From Micromonospora sp. WMMD1128 (lineage in GTDB: Bacteria > Actinomycetota > Actinomycetes > Mycobacteriales > Micromonosporaceae), in NCBI RefSeq assembly GCF_027497235.1, contig NZ_CP114902.1, positions 3,237,501 to 3,301,500 on the forward strand: 64,000 nt of DNA, written 5' to 3'. Positions within the stretch are counted from its first letter, which is position 1; each line of letters starts with the position of its first letter. This document shows positions 47,512-56,219 of the stretch, piece by piece. The position numbers and the translations under genes are program-made. The notes beneath the pieces were generated by a model. That model did no database searches. It saw only the letters and a program-made list of their open reading frames with translations, and was not told the origin of the DNA.

Positions 47512-48381
47512 GTGACCGAGTTCGACGGGCTGCCGGTTCTACGCTCACCGGTCGCCATCGCGGCCTTCGAGGGCTGGAACGACGCCGCGGACGCCTCCAC
47601 CGCCGCCGTGGAACACCTGGAACAGGTCTGGCAGGCCCGGCAGGTGACCGAGCTGGATCCGGAGGAGTTCTACGACTTCCAGGTGAGCCGACCGACCATC
47701 ACCATGGCCGACGGGGAGACCCGGCGGGTGGAGTGGCCGACGACGCGCTTCATGGTGGCCAGCCCGGAGGGCACCGAGCGGGACGTGGTGCTGATCCGCG
47801 GCATCGAGCCGAGCATGCGCTGGCGCACGTTCTGCGAGCAGGTGCTGGAGATCTGCCACAGCCTGGAGGTCGAACGGGTGGTGCTGCTCGGTGCCCTGCT
47901 GGCCGACGTGCCGTACACCCGGCCGCTGCCGATCAGCGGAAGCGCGTCGGACGCCGACGCGGCCCGGCGCTACCAGCTCACGCCCACCCGCTACGACGGC
48001 CCGACCGGCATCGTCGGGGTGCTGCACGACGCCAGCTCCCGGGCCGAGGTCGACGCGGTGTCGTTCTGGGTGCACGTGCCGCACTACGCCAACAACCCGC
48101 CCTGCCCGAAGGCGACCCTGGCGCTGCTGCACCGGGTCGAGGAGGTGCTCGACCTGCCGGTGCCGATGGCCGACCTGGCCGAGGAGGCCGCCGAGTGGGA
48201 GCAGCGGGTACGCAGCGCCGCCGAGCAGGACGCCGAGCTGGGTGAATACGTGCGTGAGTTGGAGGAGCGCGTCGGCGACGCCGGCATCACCCCGTTGACC
48301 GGGGACGAGATCGCCCAGGAGTTCGAGAAGTACCTGCGCCGTCGGGGCGGTTCCGCCGGTCCCACCGCCGGCTCCTGGTAG
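47512..48381 (+). CDS. PAC2-family protein (proteasome-assembly-chaperone-like fold)
   Basis: A 289-residue protein of the PAC2 superfamily: LPVLRSPVAIAAFEGWNDAADASTAAVEHL near the start, DVVLIRGIEPSMRW, VVLLGALLADVPYTRP, and VPHYANNPPCPKATLALLHRVEEVL. PAC2 domains occur in eukaryotic and archaeal proteasome assembly chaperones. Bacterial members are frequent in organisms with proteasomes but their role is unproven. It is divergent from metH, an order shared with M. tuberculosis Rv2124c-Rv2125 (recall). The GTG start has GTGAGG upstream. An intrinsic terminator follows. Confidence 0.86.
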   Translation: MTEFDGLPVLRSPVAIAAFEGWNDAADASTAAVEHLEQVWQARQVTELDPEEFYDFQVSRPTITMADGETRRVEWPTTRFMVASPEGTERDVVLIRGIEPSMRWRTFCEQVLEICHSLEVERVVLLGALLADVPYTRPLPISGSASDADAARRYQLTPTRYDGPTGIVGVLHDASSRAEVDAVSFWVHVPHYANNPPCPKATLALLHRVEEVLDLPVPMADLAEEAAEWEQRVRSAAEQDAELGEYVRELEERVGDAGITPLTGDEIAQEFEKYLRRRGGSAGPTAGSW

Positions 48382-48393
48382 TTCGCTTCGCGG

Positions 48394-48424
48394 AAGGCCG
48401 GGTCCTCGTCGGGCCCGGCCTTTT
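48394..48424 (+). terminator. Intrinsic terminator after the PAC2 gene
   Basis: AAGGCCGGG (48394-48402) pairs with CCCGGCCTT (48414-48422), and the stem runs into TTTT (48421-48424). It is one of the few classic Rho-independent terminators in this window. Confidence 0.8.
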
Positions 48425-48454
48425 CGTGTGTCCGGGGTGGCGCCGTCACACCCT

Positions 48455-48476
48455 CTAGGGCATCCTAGGAACCTAG
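48455..48476 (+). promoter_or_regulatory. CTAG-rich operator-like motif before the GntR gene
   Basis: CTAGG, GCAT, CCTAG form a perfect dyad at 48455-48468, and a third CCTAG follows at 48472. CTAG is rare in actinobacterial DNA. The site is 20-40 bases upstream of the GntR start and could be its own operator or a promoter element. Confidence 0.5.
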
Positions 48477-48496
48477 CTGTTCTGAGGAGGCGGGCA

Positions 48497-49288
48497 ATGC
48501 AGATCAACCCGGGCGCGGCCGAGTTCCCGCACCGGCAGATCGCCGCGCAGCTCAAGGCGCAGGTGCGGCGCGGCGACTGGGGGCCGGGCGAGCGGCTGCC
48601 GTCCATCCCGGCCATCGCCGAGATGTTCGGCGTCGCGAAGCAGACCGTCCAACGCGCCGTCGACCAGCTCCGCGTCGAGGGCATCCTGATCACCAAACCC
48701 GGCTCCGGTACGTACGTCCGGGGCACCCGGCGCCGACTCAACCGCCTCGCCCGGGGCCGGTACGGCGGGTTCCGCGGCTACCACACCGACCTGGCCGCCC
48801 GATACCGGCAGCAGCTCGTCTCGGTCGGCCGCGCCGCCGCCCCGCCCGAGGTCGCCGACGTGTTCGGCGTCACCGACGGCACCGAACTGCTCTGCCGGCG
48901 GCACCTGGTCCGCACCGACGACTCCCCGGTCGAGGTCGGCGCCTCCTGGTTCCTGCCCGCCGACACCGCCGGCACCTCCCTGGAACGGGCCGAGGCGTTC
49001 GGCCGCCCGCTCTATCAGGAGGCCGAGGAGGCGACCGGCCGCCGGTACGTCACGGCGGCCGACACGATAAGCGCCCGCCAGCCCAGCCGGGAGGAGGCGG
49101 AGATCCTCCAGATCCGCCCGGACACCCCGGTGCTGCACCTGCTGCACGTCGCGTACGACGAGCGGCGCAAGCCGATCGAGGTCGCGCAGGCCACCTGGCC
49201 GGGACCGATGACCACGCTCACCGAGGAGTACAAGATCCCCGCGCCGGCACCCGACCCGGACCCGGACCCGGGCCTCGTCCTCGGCTGA
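48497..49288 (+). CDS. GntR-family transcriptional regulator (HutC/UTRA subfamily)
   Basis: A 263-residue repressor: N-terminal winged helix (FPHRQIAAQLKAQVRRGDWGPGERLPSIPAIAEMFGVAKQTVQRAVDQLR; residues 10-60), then a UTRA ligand-binding domain with RRHLVRTDDSPVEVGASWFLPAD near 135 and EVAQATWPGP near 235. It should respond to a small effector. The ATG at 48497 has GAGGAGG 7 bases upstream. The tail has a short Pro-Asp repeat. No obvious target other than itself. Confidence 0.87.
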   Translation: MQINPGAAEFPHRQIAAQLKAQVRRGDWGPGERLPSIPAIAEMFGVAKQTVQRAVDQLRVEGILITKPGSGTYVRGTRRRLNRLARGRYGGFRGYHTDLAARYRQQLVSVGRAAAPPEVADVFGVTDGTELLCRRHLVRTDDSPVEVGASWFLPADTAGTSLERAEAFGRPLYQEAEEATGRRYVTAADTISARQPSREEAEILQIRPDTPVLHLLHVAYDERRKPIEVAQATWPGPMTTLTEEYKIPAPAPDPDPDPGLVLG

Positions 49289-49321
49289 GCGCCGCCCGCG
49301 GGGGCGGCCCGGTCCGTGCCC

Positions 49322-49412
49322 GGCTGTGGTTAGGCGGGGCCCCTTCTTAACCGGCACCTGTTAAGCGGGGGCCCCGCCTCTACCGAAAGCGTTAACAAGG
49401 GCCCCCTCCTTA
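49322..49412. repeat. Composite palindromic element, TTAGGCGGGGCCCC family
   Basis: A first inverted repeat (about 49327-49380) pairs GGTTAGGCGGGGCCCC with a right arm of similar sequence around a GTTAA-bounded centre. It is followed by GTTAACAAGGGCCCCCTCCT at 49391-49410, equivalent to the right arm of the 36459-36522 element. The last bases provide the TAA stop of mshC. It lies between the convergent GntR and mshC genes. Confidence 0.8.
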
Positions 49413-50648
49413 CAGGCGGATGCCGAGGAGGGCGTCGACGGTGTCGGCGAACAGGTGGGGGGCGGTCGGGTCGGCGCCGTCGCCGGCCAGCGTGCGCTCG
49501 GCCCAGGCGTCGGCCACCGCCAGAGCGCCGGGAGTGTCGAGATCGTCGGCGAGGCGTTCGCGTACCCCGGCCAGCAGCGCCTCCCCCGACGGGCCGGACG
49601 GCGCGGCGGCGGCCCGCCGCCAACGGTCCAGCCGCCGCAGCGCCTCGGCGAGCAGCTCGTCGGTCCAGGTCCGGTCACTGCGGTAGTGGCCGGTGAGCAG
49701 CGCCAGCCGCACCGCCATCGGGTCGACCCGGTCGGCCCGCAGGCGGGAGACGAAGACCAGGTTGCCCTTCGACTTCGACATCTTCTCGCCGTCCAGGCCG
49801 ATCATGCCGGCGTGCACGTAGTGGTCGGCGAACGGCGCCGCGCCGGTGAGCCGCTCGGCGTGCGCGGCGGAGCACTCGTGGTGCGGGAAGACCAGGTCGT
49901 TGCCGCCACCCTGCACGGAGATCCGGTCGCCGAGCAGGTGCAACGCGATGACCGTGCACTCGATGTGCCAGCCGGGACGGCCCGGGCCCAGCTCGCCGCC
50001 GGGCCAGGACGGCTCGCCGTCGCGGGCGCCGCGCCACAGCAGCGGGTCGAGCGGGTCGCGTTTGCCGGCCCGCTCCGGGTCGCCGCCGCGCTCCGGGAAG
50101 ATCTCCAGCATCTCGGCGCGGGACAGGTTCGACTCGTAGCCGAACTCGGGGGCGGCGGAGATGTCGAAGTAGACGTCGCCGGTGCCGTCGTCGAGCCGGT
50201 ACGCCGCGCCGTCCTTGAGCAGCACGAGCACCTTGTCGGCGATGTCCGGGATCGACTCGACCGCGCCGACGTAGTGCGCCGGCGGGATCATCCGCAGCGC
50301 CTCCATGTCCTCGCGGAACAGCGCGGTCTCCCGCATGGCCAGGACCTTCCAGTCCTCGCCGTCGCGCTCGGCGCGCTCCAGCAGCGGGTCGTCGATGTCG
50401 GTGACGTTCTGCACGTAGCTCACGGTCAGGCCGGCGTCACGCCACATCCGCTGCACCAGGTCAAACGTGATCATGGTGGCGGCGTGGCCGAGGTGGGTGG
50501 CGTCGTACGGGGTGATGCCGCAGACGTACATCGAGGCGACGCCGTCGGGCCGGCTGGGGTGGAGACCCTGTCGCGCCGAGTCGTACAACCTCAGTGGCGC
50601 GCCCTCGCCCGGCAGCCGTGGCACCTCGTGTCCCGCCCAAGACTCCAT
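49410..50648 (-). CDS. mshC: Cysteine--1-D-myo-inosityl 2-amino-2-deoxy-alpha-D-glucopyranoside ligase MshC
   Basis: A 412-residue homologue of cysteinyl-tRNA synthetase dedicated to mycothiol. Class I signatures are [19 protein letters not shown] near residue 40 (zinc Cys and HIGH equivalent), [14 protein letters not shown] with the second zinc Cys, and EKMSKSKGN. There is no extended anticodon domain (the enzyme is shorter than CysS). It ligates cysteine to GlcN-Ins using ATP, making the precursor of mycothiol. ATG 50648 is the family start; the stop codon is supplied by the adjacent repeat element. Confidence 0.95.
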   Translation of the reverse strand: MESWAGHEVPRLPGEGAPLRLYDSARQGLHPSRPDGVASMYVCGITPYDATHLGHAATMITFDLVQRMWRDAGLTVSYVQNVTDIDDPLLERAERDGEDWKVLAMRETALFREDMEALRMIPPAHYVGAVESIPDIADKVLVLLKDGAAYRLDDGTGDVYFDISAAPEFGYESNLSRAEMLEIFPERGGDPERAGKRDPLDPLLWRGARDGEPSWPGGELGPGRPGWHIECTVIALHLLGDRISVQGGGNDLVFPHHECSAAHAERLTGAAPFADHYVHAGMIGLDGEKMSKSKGNLVFVSRLRADRVDPMAVRLALLTGHYRSDRTWTDELLAEALRRLDRWRRAAAAPSGPSGEALLAGVRERLADDLDTPGALAVADAWAERTLAGDGADPTAPHLFADTVDALLGIRL

Positions 50649-50715
50649 GACCGCCAGCCTAACGAGCCGTCCGGCACGCGGATGCCGCCCCACGGGTGAT
50701 CAACGCGACAACGGC

Positions 50716-51534
50716 TCACATCGGCGGCCAGGGCATGGCCGGCCACTCCTCCGGGGGCAGCGGGAACCGGCCGGTGTCCCGCAGCCGCTCCACCCGCGCC
50801 GTCACCGCGGCGACCTCGCCGATGGTGAGATGGTCGGCCAGCTCCTCGCCGAGCGCGCCGCCGAGAAGGCCGGCCAGGCCGTCGAGCATCTCCACCGCGT
50901 CCGGCGGGAGCAGGCGCCCGGCCCAACCCCACAGCACCGTACGCAGCTTCTCCTCCACGTGGAAGCTGACGCCGTGGTCCACGCCGTAGATCCGGTCGTC
51001 CGCGCCGACGAGCACGTGCCCGCCCTTGCGGTCGGCGTTGTTGATCACGGCGTCGAGAACGGCGAGCCGGGCCAGCCGCGGGTCGTCGGCGTGCGCCAGC
51101 GCGTAGGCCGCCCCGTCGTCGTCGCGCGCCGCGGCGATCGGGAACCAGCGCGGCGGCACCGACTCGGCCGGCACGAACCCCACGAGCGGCTCGGCGTCGG
51201 CCGGCTCGTCGATCCAGAGCTGGCAGGAGCCGGGACCGAAGGGGCCGTCGCGCAGCACGGTCGGCGGCACCAGGTCCCACCCGGTGGCCCGGGAGACGAG
51301 GTAGGCGGCCACCTCCCGGCCGGCGAGCGTGCCGTCCGGGAAGTCCCAGAGCGGGCGCTCGCCGCGCACCGGCTTGTAGACGCAGTGCGCGCGGACCTCG
51401 CCGAGGGCGATGACACCGCGCAGCGTGGTGTTGGAGGCGTCGACGAGGCGCCCCTCCAGGGTCAGCTCACCGTCGGCGAGCAGCCGCAGCGCCTCGGCGC
51501 CGTCCTGTCGGGGCTGCAACTCCGACGAGGTCAC
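50716..51534 (-). CDS. SCO1664-family protein, PI3/4-kinase-like fold
   Basis: A 272-residue protein with kinase-like motifs: HCVYKPVRGERPLWDFPDGTLAGRE (ATP-binding Lys) near residue 50, DAVINNADRKGGHVLV near 160 (catalytic-loop Asp-Arg-Lys), and IYGVDHGVSFH (metal-binding Asp) near 180. The arrangement resembles PI3/PI4 kinases and HipA-like enzymes. Substrate unknown. GTG start overlaps the DUF3090 stop by 4 bases. The mshC / SCO1664 / DUF3090 / phosphatase order is conserved in mycobacteria (Rv2130c-Rv2135c region, recall). Confidence 0.82.
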   Translation of the reverse strand: MTSSELQPRQDGAEALRLLADGELTLEGRLVDASNTTLRGVIALGEVRAHCVYKPVRGERPLWDFPDGTLAGREVAAYLVSRATGWDLVPPTVLRDGPFGPGSCQLWIDEPADAEPLVGFVPAESVPPRWFPIAAARDDDGAAYALAHADDPRLARLAVLDAVINNADRKGGHVLVGADDRIYGVDHGVSFHVEEKLRTVLWGWAGRLLPPDAVEMLDGLAGLLGGALGEELADHLTIGEVAAVTARVERLRDTGRFPLPPEEWPAMPWPPM

Positions 51535-52124
51535 CGGTGATAGCCGTTGTGCCGGGGGCAGAGGTGGCCGGCCGGGTCGAGCGGCTGGCCGCAGAGCGGG
51601 CAGGGCGGCCGGCCGGCGTTGACCACCCGCTTGGCGCGCTCGATGAACTCGCGGGTCGCCTCGGGGGTCAGCCGCACCCGGAGCCGGTCGAGGTCCTCGT
51701 CCGGCTCGTCCGGCTCCTCGTCGATCTCGACCTCGACCTCGTCGTCCGCGTCGCCCAGCTCGACCTCGACCTCCGCCTCGCCCACGGCGATCGCCTCGAT
51801 CACCACGGTGGCGGTGTCCACGTCGAAGGCCAGGCCCAGCGTGCCGACCCGGAACTCCTCGTCGACGGGGGTGTCGAGCGGCTCGTTGTCGCCGAGCACC
51901 ACCGGCGCGGCCTCCGGCAGTTTCACCCCGAACCGGCGTTGCGCCTCGGAGAGCAGCTCCTCCAGCTTCTCGGCGAGCAGCGACACCTGGACCTTCTCCA
52001 GCGCGACGCTGACCAGCCGGCCGCCGCCACGCGCCTGGAGGAAGAACGTGCGCTCCCCCGGCGGGCCGACCGTCCCGGCGACGAACCGCTCCGGCGGCTC
52101 GAAGGCGTGCACCTGGTGCGTCAT
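51531..52124 (-). CDS. DUF3090-family protein with C-terminal zinc-ribbon-like motif
   Basis: A 197-residue protein: beta-rich start (PPERFVAGTVGPPGERTFFLQARGGGRLVSVALEK), a highly acidic centre (ELGDADDEVEVEIDEEPDEP, residues about 127-146) and a C-terminal CPLCGQPLDPAGHLCPRHNGYH with three Cys and His in zinc-ribbon spacing. Uncharacterised but near-universal in actinobacteria. It is translated just before the kinase-fold gene with a 4-base overlap, so they likely act together. ATG 52124 preferred; GTG 52130 possible. Confidence 0.85.
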   Translation of the reverse strand: MTHQVHAFEPPERFVAGTVGPPGERTFFLQARGGGRLVSVALEKVQVSLLAEKLEELLSEAQRRFGVKLPEAAPVVLGDNEPLDTPVDEEFRVGTLGLAFDVDTATVVIEAIAVGEAEVEVELGDADDEVEVEIDEEPDEPDEDLDRLRVRLTPEATREFIERAKRVVNAGRPPCPLCGQPLDPAGHLCPRHNGYHR

Positions 52125-52236
52125 ACCCACGACCCTATCCGGCGGGCGGAAGCACCGCGCAGCCCACCGACGCCGAATCCGCCCAGAGCGCAACCCGCCC
52201 CGCCGCCCCGGCCGCCGGCGGTCGCGACGGCACCGC

Positions 52237-52941
52237 TCACCGGGCCGCCCCCGCGCCACCACCCACCGCGGCGTCCGACTCGGTGCTCCGGGCCGCCCGC
52301 CGGCGCCGCTTGCCCGGCGGCGGGACCAGCGCCGACAGGTCCCCGCCGGTGTCGTTGAGCCGGACCAGGAACGGTCGCAGCGACGTGTAACGGATCGCCG
52401 TCACCGACGCCGGGTCGGCCACGATCCGCTGAAAAAGATCCAGGTGTACGCCGAGCGCGTCCGCCACGATGGCCTTGATCACGTCACCGTGGCTGCACGC
52501 CAACCAGACCGCCTCGGGCCCGTGCTCGGCGGTGACCCGCGCGTCCCACGCGCGTACCGCCGCGACCGCCCGCGCCGACATCCCCGCCATCGACTCCCCC
52601 TCCGGGAAGGCCGCGGCGCTCGGGTGCTGCTGGACCACCGGCCAGAGCGGCTCCTTGGCCAGCTTCTTCAGCGCCTGCCCCTCCCAGGTGCCGTAGCCGC
52701 ACTCGATCAACCCGTCCTCGACCACCGGCTCGGCTCCGGGCAGCGCCAGCGCCAGGGTCTGCCGGCAGCGGATCAGCGGGCTGGTCACCACCGCCGCGAG
52801 CGGCAGCCCGGCGAGCCGCCCGCCGACCGCCGTGGCCTGGTCCCGCCCGGTGTCGTCAAGCTCGACCGGTTGCCGGCCGGCCAGGCCGCCGTCGGCGTTC
52901 GCGGTGGTCCGGCCGTGTCGCAGAAGCAGAAGGGTCGCCAC
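52237..52941 (-). CDS. Histidine phosphatase-superfamily protein (MSMEG_4193/Rv2135c type)
   Basis: A 234-residue phosphoglycerate mutase-like phosphatase. LLLLRHGRTTAN carries the catalytic His near residue 9, with RxxxT and SPLIRCRQT after it; the Glu in CGYGTWEGQ and the second His in LACSHGD complete the site. The C-terminal 30 residues are Arg-rich and then Ala/Gly-rich. Acts on small phosphorylated compounds or phosphoproteins, possibly the product of the kinase-fold neighbour (inference). GTG 52941; the frame is open upstream. Confidence 0.86.
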   Translation of the reverse strand: MATLLLLRHGRTTANADGGLAGRQPVELDDTGRDQATAVGGRLAGLPLAAVVTSPLIRCRQTLALALPGAEPVVEDGLIECGYGTWEGQALKKLAKEPLWPVVQQHPSAAAFPEGESMAGMSARAVAAVRAWDARVTAEHGPEAVWLACSHGDVIKAIVADALGVHLDLFQRIVADPASVTAIRYTSLRPFLVRLNDTGGDLSALVPPPGKRRRRAARSTESDAAVGGGAGAAR

Positions 52942-53701
52942 ACCCACCACCCTAGGCCGTGCCACGGCGACGCCCGCCCCCGCTCGGTGATCACGTGCGG
53001 AGGCGGGTCGGTCCGGCGGCGCCCGCACGTCACGAACGCACAAAACAGACATATCGCCCGACGGGTCGGCCTGGAGATTCCTCGGGCACCCTGCCTGCCA
53101 TCGCCCCTCCGCACGGGCTACGAGCTCCCCGGCCCCCACCACAGCGCCGGGCCGCCGCCGCCAACCAGGTGGTACGGCGGAGGTTCGGCGGTCGCGTGGT
53201 GCGGAGATGCGGCCCATCAGGGGGCGCTCTCGTGCCGACATGCCCGAGCGCCCCACAAGATGGGAGATAACTCCCAAACTGCGAGATGCCCTGGCTAGAT
53301 CGACTCCAGGTCGCCGAGGTGGCGCTATCAGGTGCACCGGGATACCGCCACCTCGGCGAACCGGCGGGCGTTTCGGCCGGGCCGGGGGCCGGGCGAGTGG
53401 GGTGGGACGTTGCCGGTCAATCCGAGGCGGGTGAGATGTCGGGTTTCCGGGTGGTGGGCGACACCCGCTCGACGGAATCGGCACCGGGCCGGGGGCGTTA
53501 TACCCGGTGCGCGGCTGAGCAGCGGAAACGCCCGCCACTCCGGATCACGGATCCGCGGAATGACGGCGGGTCGCCGGTCGTTGCACATCGTTCCGCCGGC
53601 ACGACGAGGCCCCCGCCCCGTGGCCGGTCGGATCCCCCGAGAGCGCCTGACGGTGCTCGCGCACCCCACCCCCGGGTGTCGACCCCCGAATGGAGCCCCC
53701 C
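52942..53701. other. Longest gene-free region (760 bp)
   Basis: It lies between the divergent histidine phosphatase and the secreted lysozyme-like gene. No frame shows protein-like content on either strand. It holds the palindrome at 53311-53359 and shorter dyads at about 53550-53575. I looked for a cyclic-di-AMP (ydaO) riboswitch near the secreted gene, as is common for actinobacterial cell-wall hydrolases, but could not see its conserved core. Confidence 0.6.
53311..53359. repeat. Near-perfect inverted repeat, CGCCACCTCGGCG family
   Basis: The 19-base arms (53311-53329 and 53341-53359) match at 18 of 19 positions around 11 bases, with the core CCGAGGTGGCG. The centre itself contains GGTGCACC. 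An ctagatcgactccagg flank precedes it and has a counterpart at 43661-43741. It is not adjacent to any gene end, which argues against a simple terminator. Confidence 0.85.
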
Positions 53702-54277
53702 ATGAACACCATGCTGCGCAAGAGCATCCTCGGCATCGCCGGACTGACCGTCGCCGGTGGCCTGGCCGCCGGCCCGCTCAACCACCACGACACCAGCCCC
53801 ACCGCCCGCGAGGTCGCCGTCACCGCGCAGGCCGACCCCGCCGCGCTCGTGCCGCACGGCGTGCAGGGCGCCCAGTCCCGCATCGACCTGACCGACGAGC
53901 AGACCGCCAACGCCAAGGCGATCATCGCGGCGACGAAGAAGGCCGGCCTGCCCGAACGGGCCGCGGTCATCTCGATCGCCACCAGCCTCCAGGAGTCCAA
54001 GCTGGAGAACCTGGGTCACCTCGGCGACCGCAACGACCACGACTCGCTGGGCCTGTTCCAGCAGCGCCCGTCCAGCGGCTGGGGCACGCCGGAGCAGATC
54101 ACCGACCCTGAATACTCGACCCTGGCGTTCCTCAAGGGGTTGAAGCAGGTCGACGGCTGGCAGGACATCCCGCTGACCGCCGCCGCGCAGACCGTCCAGG
54201 TCAGCGCCTACCCGGACGCGTACGCGCAGTGGGAGCAGCAGGCCGCCGACCTCGTCGGCCAGCACTGGAACAGCTGA
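53702..54277 (+). CDS. Secreted lytic transglycosylase/lysozyme-like protein
   Basis: A 191-residue exported protein: signal peptide to about residue 23 (LRKSILGIAGLTVAGGLAAG), then an Ala/Thr linker and a domain with ISIATSLQESKLENLGHLGDRNDHDSLGLFQQRPSSGWG. The Glu in SLQESKL and the SLGLFQQRP segment match the goose-lysozyme/transglycosylase pattern. It probably cleaves peptidoglycan or helps spores germinate; activity is inferred. ATG 53702 has GGAG 6 bases upstream. Confidence 0.72.
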   Translation: MNTMLRKSILGIAGLTVAGGLAAGPLNHHDTSPTAREVAVTAQADPAALVPHGVQGAQSRIDLTDEQTANAKAIIAATKKAGLPERAAVISIATSLQESKLENLGHLGDRNDHDSLGLFQQRPSSGWGTPEQITDPEYSTLAFLKGLKQVDGWQDIPLTAAAQTVQVSAYPDAYAQWEQQAADLVGQHWNS

Positions 54278-54283
54278 CACCAC

Positions 54284-54316
54284 GACGGCCGGCACCCCGA
54301 ACGGGTGCCGGCCGTC
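54284..54316. terminator. Perfect 14-bp hairpin between convergent genes
   Basis: GACGGCCGGCACCC (54284-54297) pairs perfectly with 54303-54316 around CGAAC, midway between the lysozyme-like stop and the uppP stop. It could serve both transcripts. Confidence 0.7.
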
Positions 54317-54333
54317 GGCGTGCCGGGCGAACG

Positions 54334-55170
54334 TCAGGTGGCGCTGATGGTGCCGGTGAGCAGCAGGCAGAGCACGAGCGTGCCGAGCGCCACCCGGTAG
54401 ATCACGAACAGGTACAGCGTGTGGTGCGCGACGTAGCGCAGCAGCCAGGCGATCGCCGCGTACCCGATGGCGAAGGCGATCGCGGTGGCGACCACCATCT
54501 GCGCCACGCTCGGCGCGGCGGTGCCCGGCGCGGATGGCTCGAAGACGTCCGGCAGGCTGAACACGCCGGAGATCACCACGGCGGGGATCGCCAGCAGGAA
54601 CGAGTACCGCGCCGCGGTCTCCCGGGTGAGGTTGAGGAACAGGCCGACGGTGAGCGTGCCGCCCGAGCGGGAGACGCCCGGGATCAGCGCCATGGCCTGA
54701 CCCAGCCCCATCGCCACGCCGTCCCGCATCCGGAAGTTCTCCAGCGTGCGGGTCTGCCGCCCCCAGTATTCCGCGAAGGCGAGCACCAGGGCGAAGAAGA
54801 TCAGCGTGAAGGAGATCAGGTAGAGGTTCCGGCCGGCGGTGCGGATCTGGTCCTTGAAGATCAGCCCCAGGATGCCGATCGGGATGGTGCCGACGATGAC
54901 GTACCAGCCCATCCGGTAGTCGAGGCTGGAACGCACCGAGCGGTCGACCAGACCCAGGCACCAGGTCCGGACGATCCGCCAGATGTCCTTGAAGAAGTAG
55001 ATGAGCACGGCGGCCTCGGTGCCGAGCTGGGTCACCGCGGTGAACGACGCGCCCGCGTCCCGGCCGAAGAAGATTGCCGAGGTGATGCGCAGGTGCCCCG
55101 ACGACGACACCGGCAGGAACTCCGTCAGGCCCTGGACGACGCCCAGGACGATGGCCTCGACCCAGGTCAC
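54334..55170 (-). CDS. uppP: Undecaprenyl-diphosphate phosphatase UppP
   Basis: A 278-residue membrane enzyme with about eight helices. [13 protein letters not shown] near residue 15 and PGVSRSGGT near 164 are the two active-site loops. It recycles the lipid carrier of peptidoglycan and also confers bacitracin tolerance. GTG 55170 overlaps the stop of the F420-type oxidoreductase by 4 bases. Confidence 0.95.
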   Translation of the reverse strand: MTWVEAIVLGVVQGLTEFLPVSSSGHLRITSAIFFGRDAGASFTAVTQLGTEAAVLIYFFKDIWRIVRTWCLGLVDRSVRSSLDYRMGWYVIVGTIPIGILGLIFKDQIRTAGRNLYLISFTLIFFALVLAFAEYWGRQTRTLENFRMRDGVAMGLGQAMALIPGVSRSGGTLTVGLFLNLTRETAARYSFLLAIPAVVISGVFSLPDVFEPSAPGTAAPSVAQMVVATAIAFAIGYAAIAWLLRYVAHHTLYLFVIYRVALGTLVLCLLLTGTISAT

Positions 55171-56219
55171 TCGCCGACCCCGGACAGGTCGAGGGCCTCG
55201 GCGACGGTGCGCAGCGTCTGCACGCCGCTGTCCCGGTCGGCCACGAACAGCGTCACCGACAGCGTGGTCACACCGGCGGCGGCGTACTCCCGCATCCGCT
55301 CGGCGATGCGTTCCTTCGGGCCGAGCAGCGAGGTGCGGTCGATGAACTCCATCGGCACCGCCGCCGCCGCGGCACGCTGCTGCTTGGCCAGGTAGAGATC
55401 CTGCACCTCGCGGGCCGCGTCGCCGTAGCCCATCCGGGTGGCGAGCTGGTTGTAGAAGTTCTGCTCGCGGCTGCCCATCCCGCCGACGTAGAGCGCGGCG
55501 TACCAGCGGACCAGCTCGGCGCAGGTGGCGACGTCGTCACCGACCACCACCGGCACCGACGGCACCACATCGAAGCCGGCCAGCTCCCGGCCGGCCCGCG
55601 CCCGCCCGGCCCGGACCGGGGCGAGCTGCTCCTCGGCGAACTCCGGGGCGTAGAAGACTGCCAACCAGCCGTCGGCGATCTCGCCGGCCAGCTCCAGGTT
55701 CTTCGGGCCGACCGCGGCCAGGTAGATCGGGATGTGCTCGCGCGGCGGACGGAAGCCCAGCCGCAACGCCTTGCCCGGGCCGTCCGGCAGCGGCAGTGTG
55801 TAGTGCTCGCCGTCGTACACGACCTCCTTGCGCGCGACCGCCAGCTTGACGATGTCGACGTACTCCCGGGTGCGGGCCAGCGGCTTGGCGAACCGGACGC
55901 CGTGCCAGCCCTCGGAGACCTGGGGGCCGGAGACGCCCAGACCGAGCCGGAACCGGCCACCGGAGAGGGCGTCGATGGTCGCGGCCGTCATCGCGGTCAT
56001 CGCCGGGGTGCGGGCGGGGATCTGCATGACCGCGGCGCCGAGGTCGATCCGCTCCGTCTGCCCGGCCATCCAGGCCAGCATGCTCGGCGAGTCGGAGCCG
56101 TACGCCTCCGCGGCCCACACCACCGAGTAGCCGAGCCGGTCCGCCTCCTGAGCGAGCGCCAGGTGGTCCGCAGGCGTGCTCCACGCCGTCTGGTAGCCAA
56201 GGCTGAGCCCGAGTCGCAA
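55167..56219 (-). CDS. LLM-class F420-dependent oxidoreductase
   Basis: A 350-residue TIM-barrel luciferase-like oxidoreductase: [42 protein letters not shown] at the start and [23 protein letters not shown] near 100 are typical of the F420-binding branch. Start: TTG 56219 has GGAGG 4 bases upstream and gives the usual [10 protein letters not shown]-terminus; ATG 56252 would add 11 non-conserved residues. It is coupled with uppP. Substrate unknown. Confidence 0.87.
   Translation of the reverse strand: MRLGLSLGYQTAWSTPADHLALAQEADRLGYSVVWAAEAYGSDSPSMLAWMAGQTERIDLGAAVMQIPARTPAMTAMTAATIDALSGGRFRLGLGVSGPQVSEGWHGVRFAKPLARTREYVDIVKLAVARKEVVYDGEHYTLPLPDGPGKALRLGFRPPREHIPIYLAAVGPKNLELAGEIADGWLAVFYAPEFAEEQLAPVRAGRARAGRELAGFDVVPSVPVVVGDDVATCAELVRWYAALYVGGMGSREQNFYNQLATRMGYGDAAREVQDLYLAKQQRAAAAAVPMEFIDRTSLLGPKERIAERMREYAAAGVTTLSVTLFVADRDSGVQTLRTVAEALDLSGVGE

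Noticed and set aside
43253..47515. A 1420-codon open frame on the plus strand opposite metH
   Set aside because: It is antisense to an intact, fully motif-supported MetH. Its composition (Arg, Gly, Pro, Val, Gln, His rich, no domain) is the typical shadow of high-GC coding sequence.
53360..53701. Cyclic-di-AMP (ydaO) riboswitch before the secreted lysozyme-like gene
   Set aside because: Expected for some actinobacterial cell-wall hydrolases, but I could not find the conserved GGGGAAUC-like cores in order.
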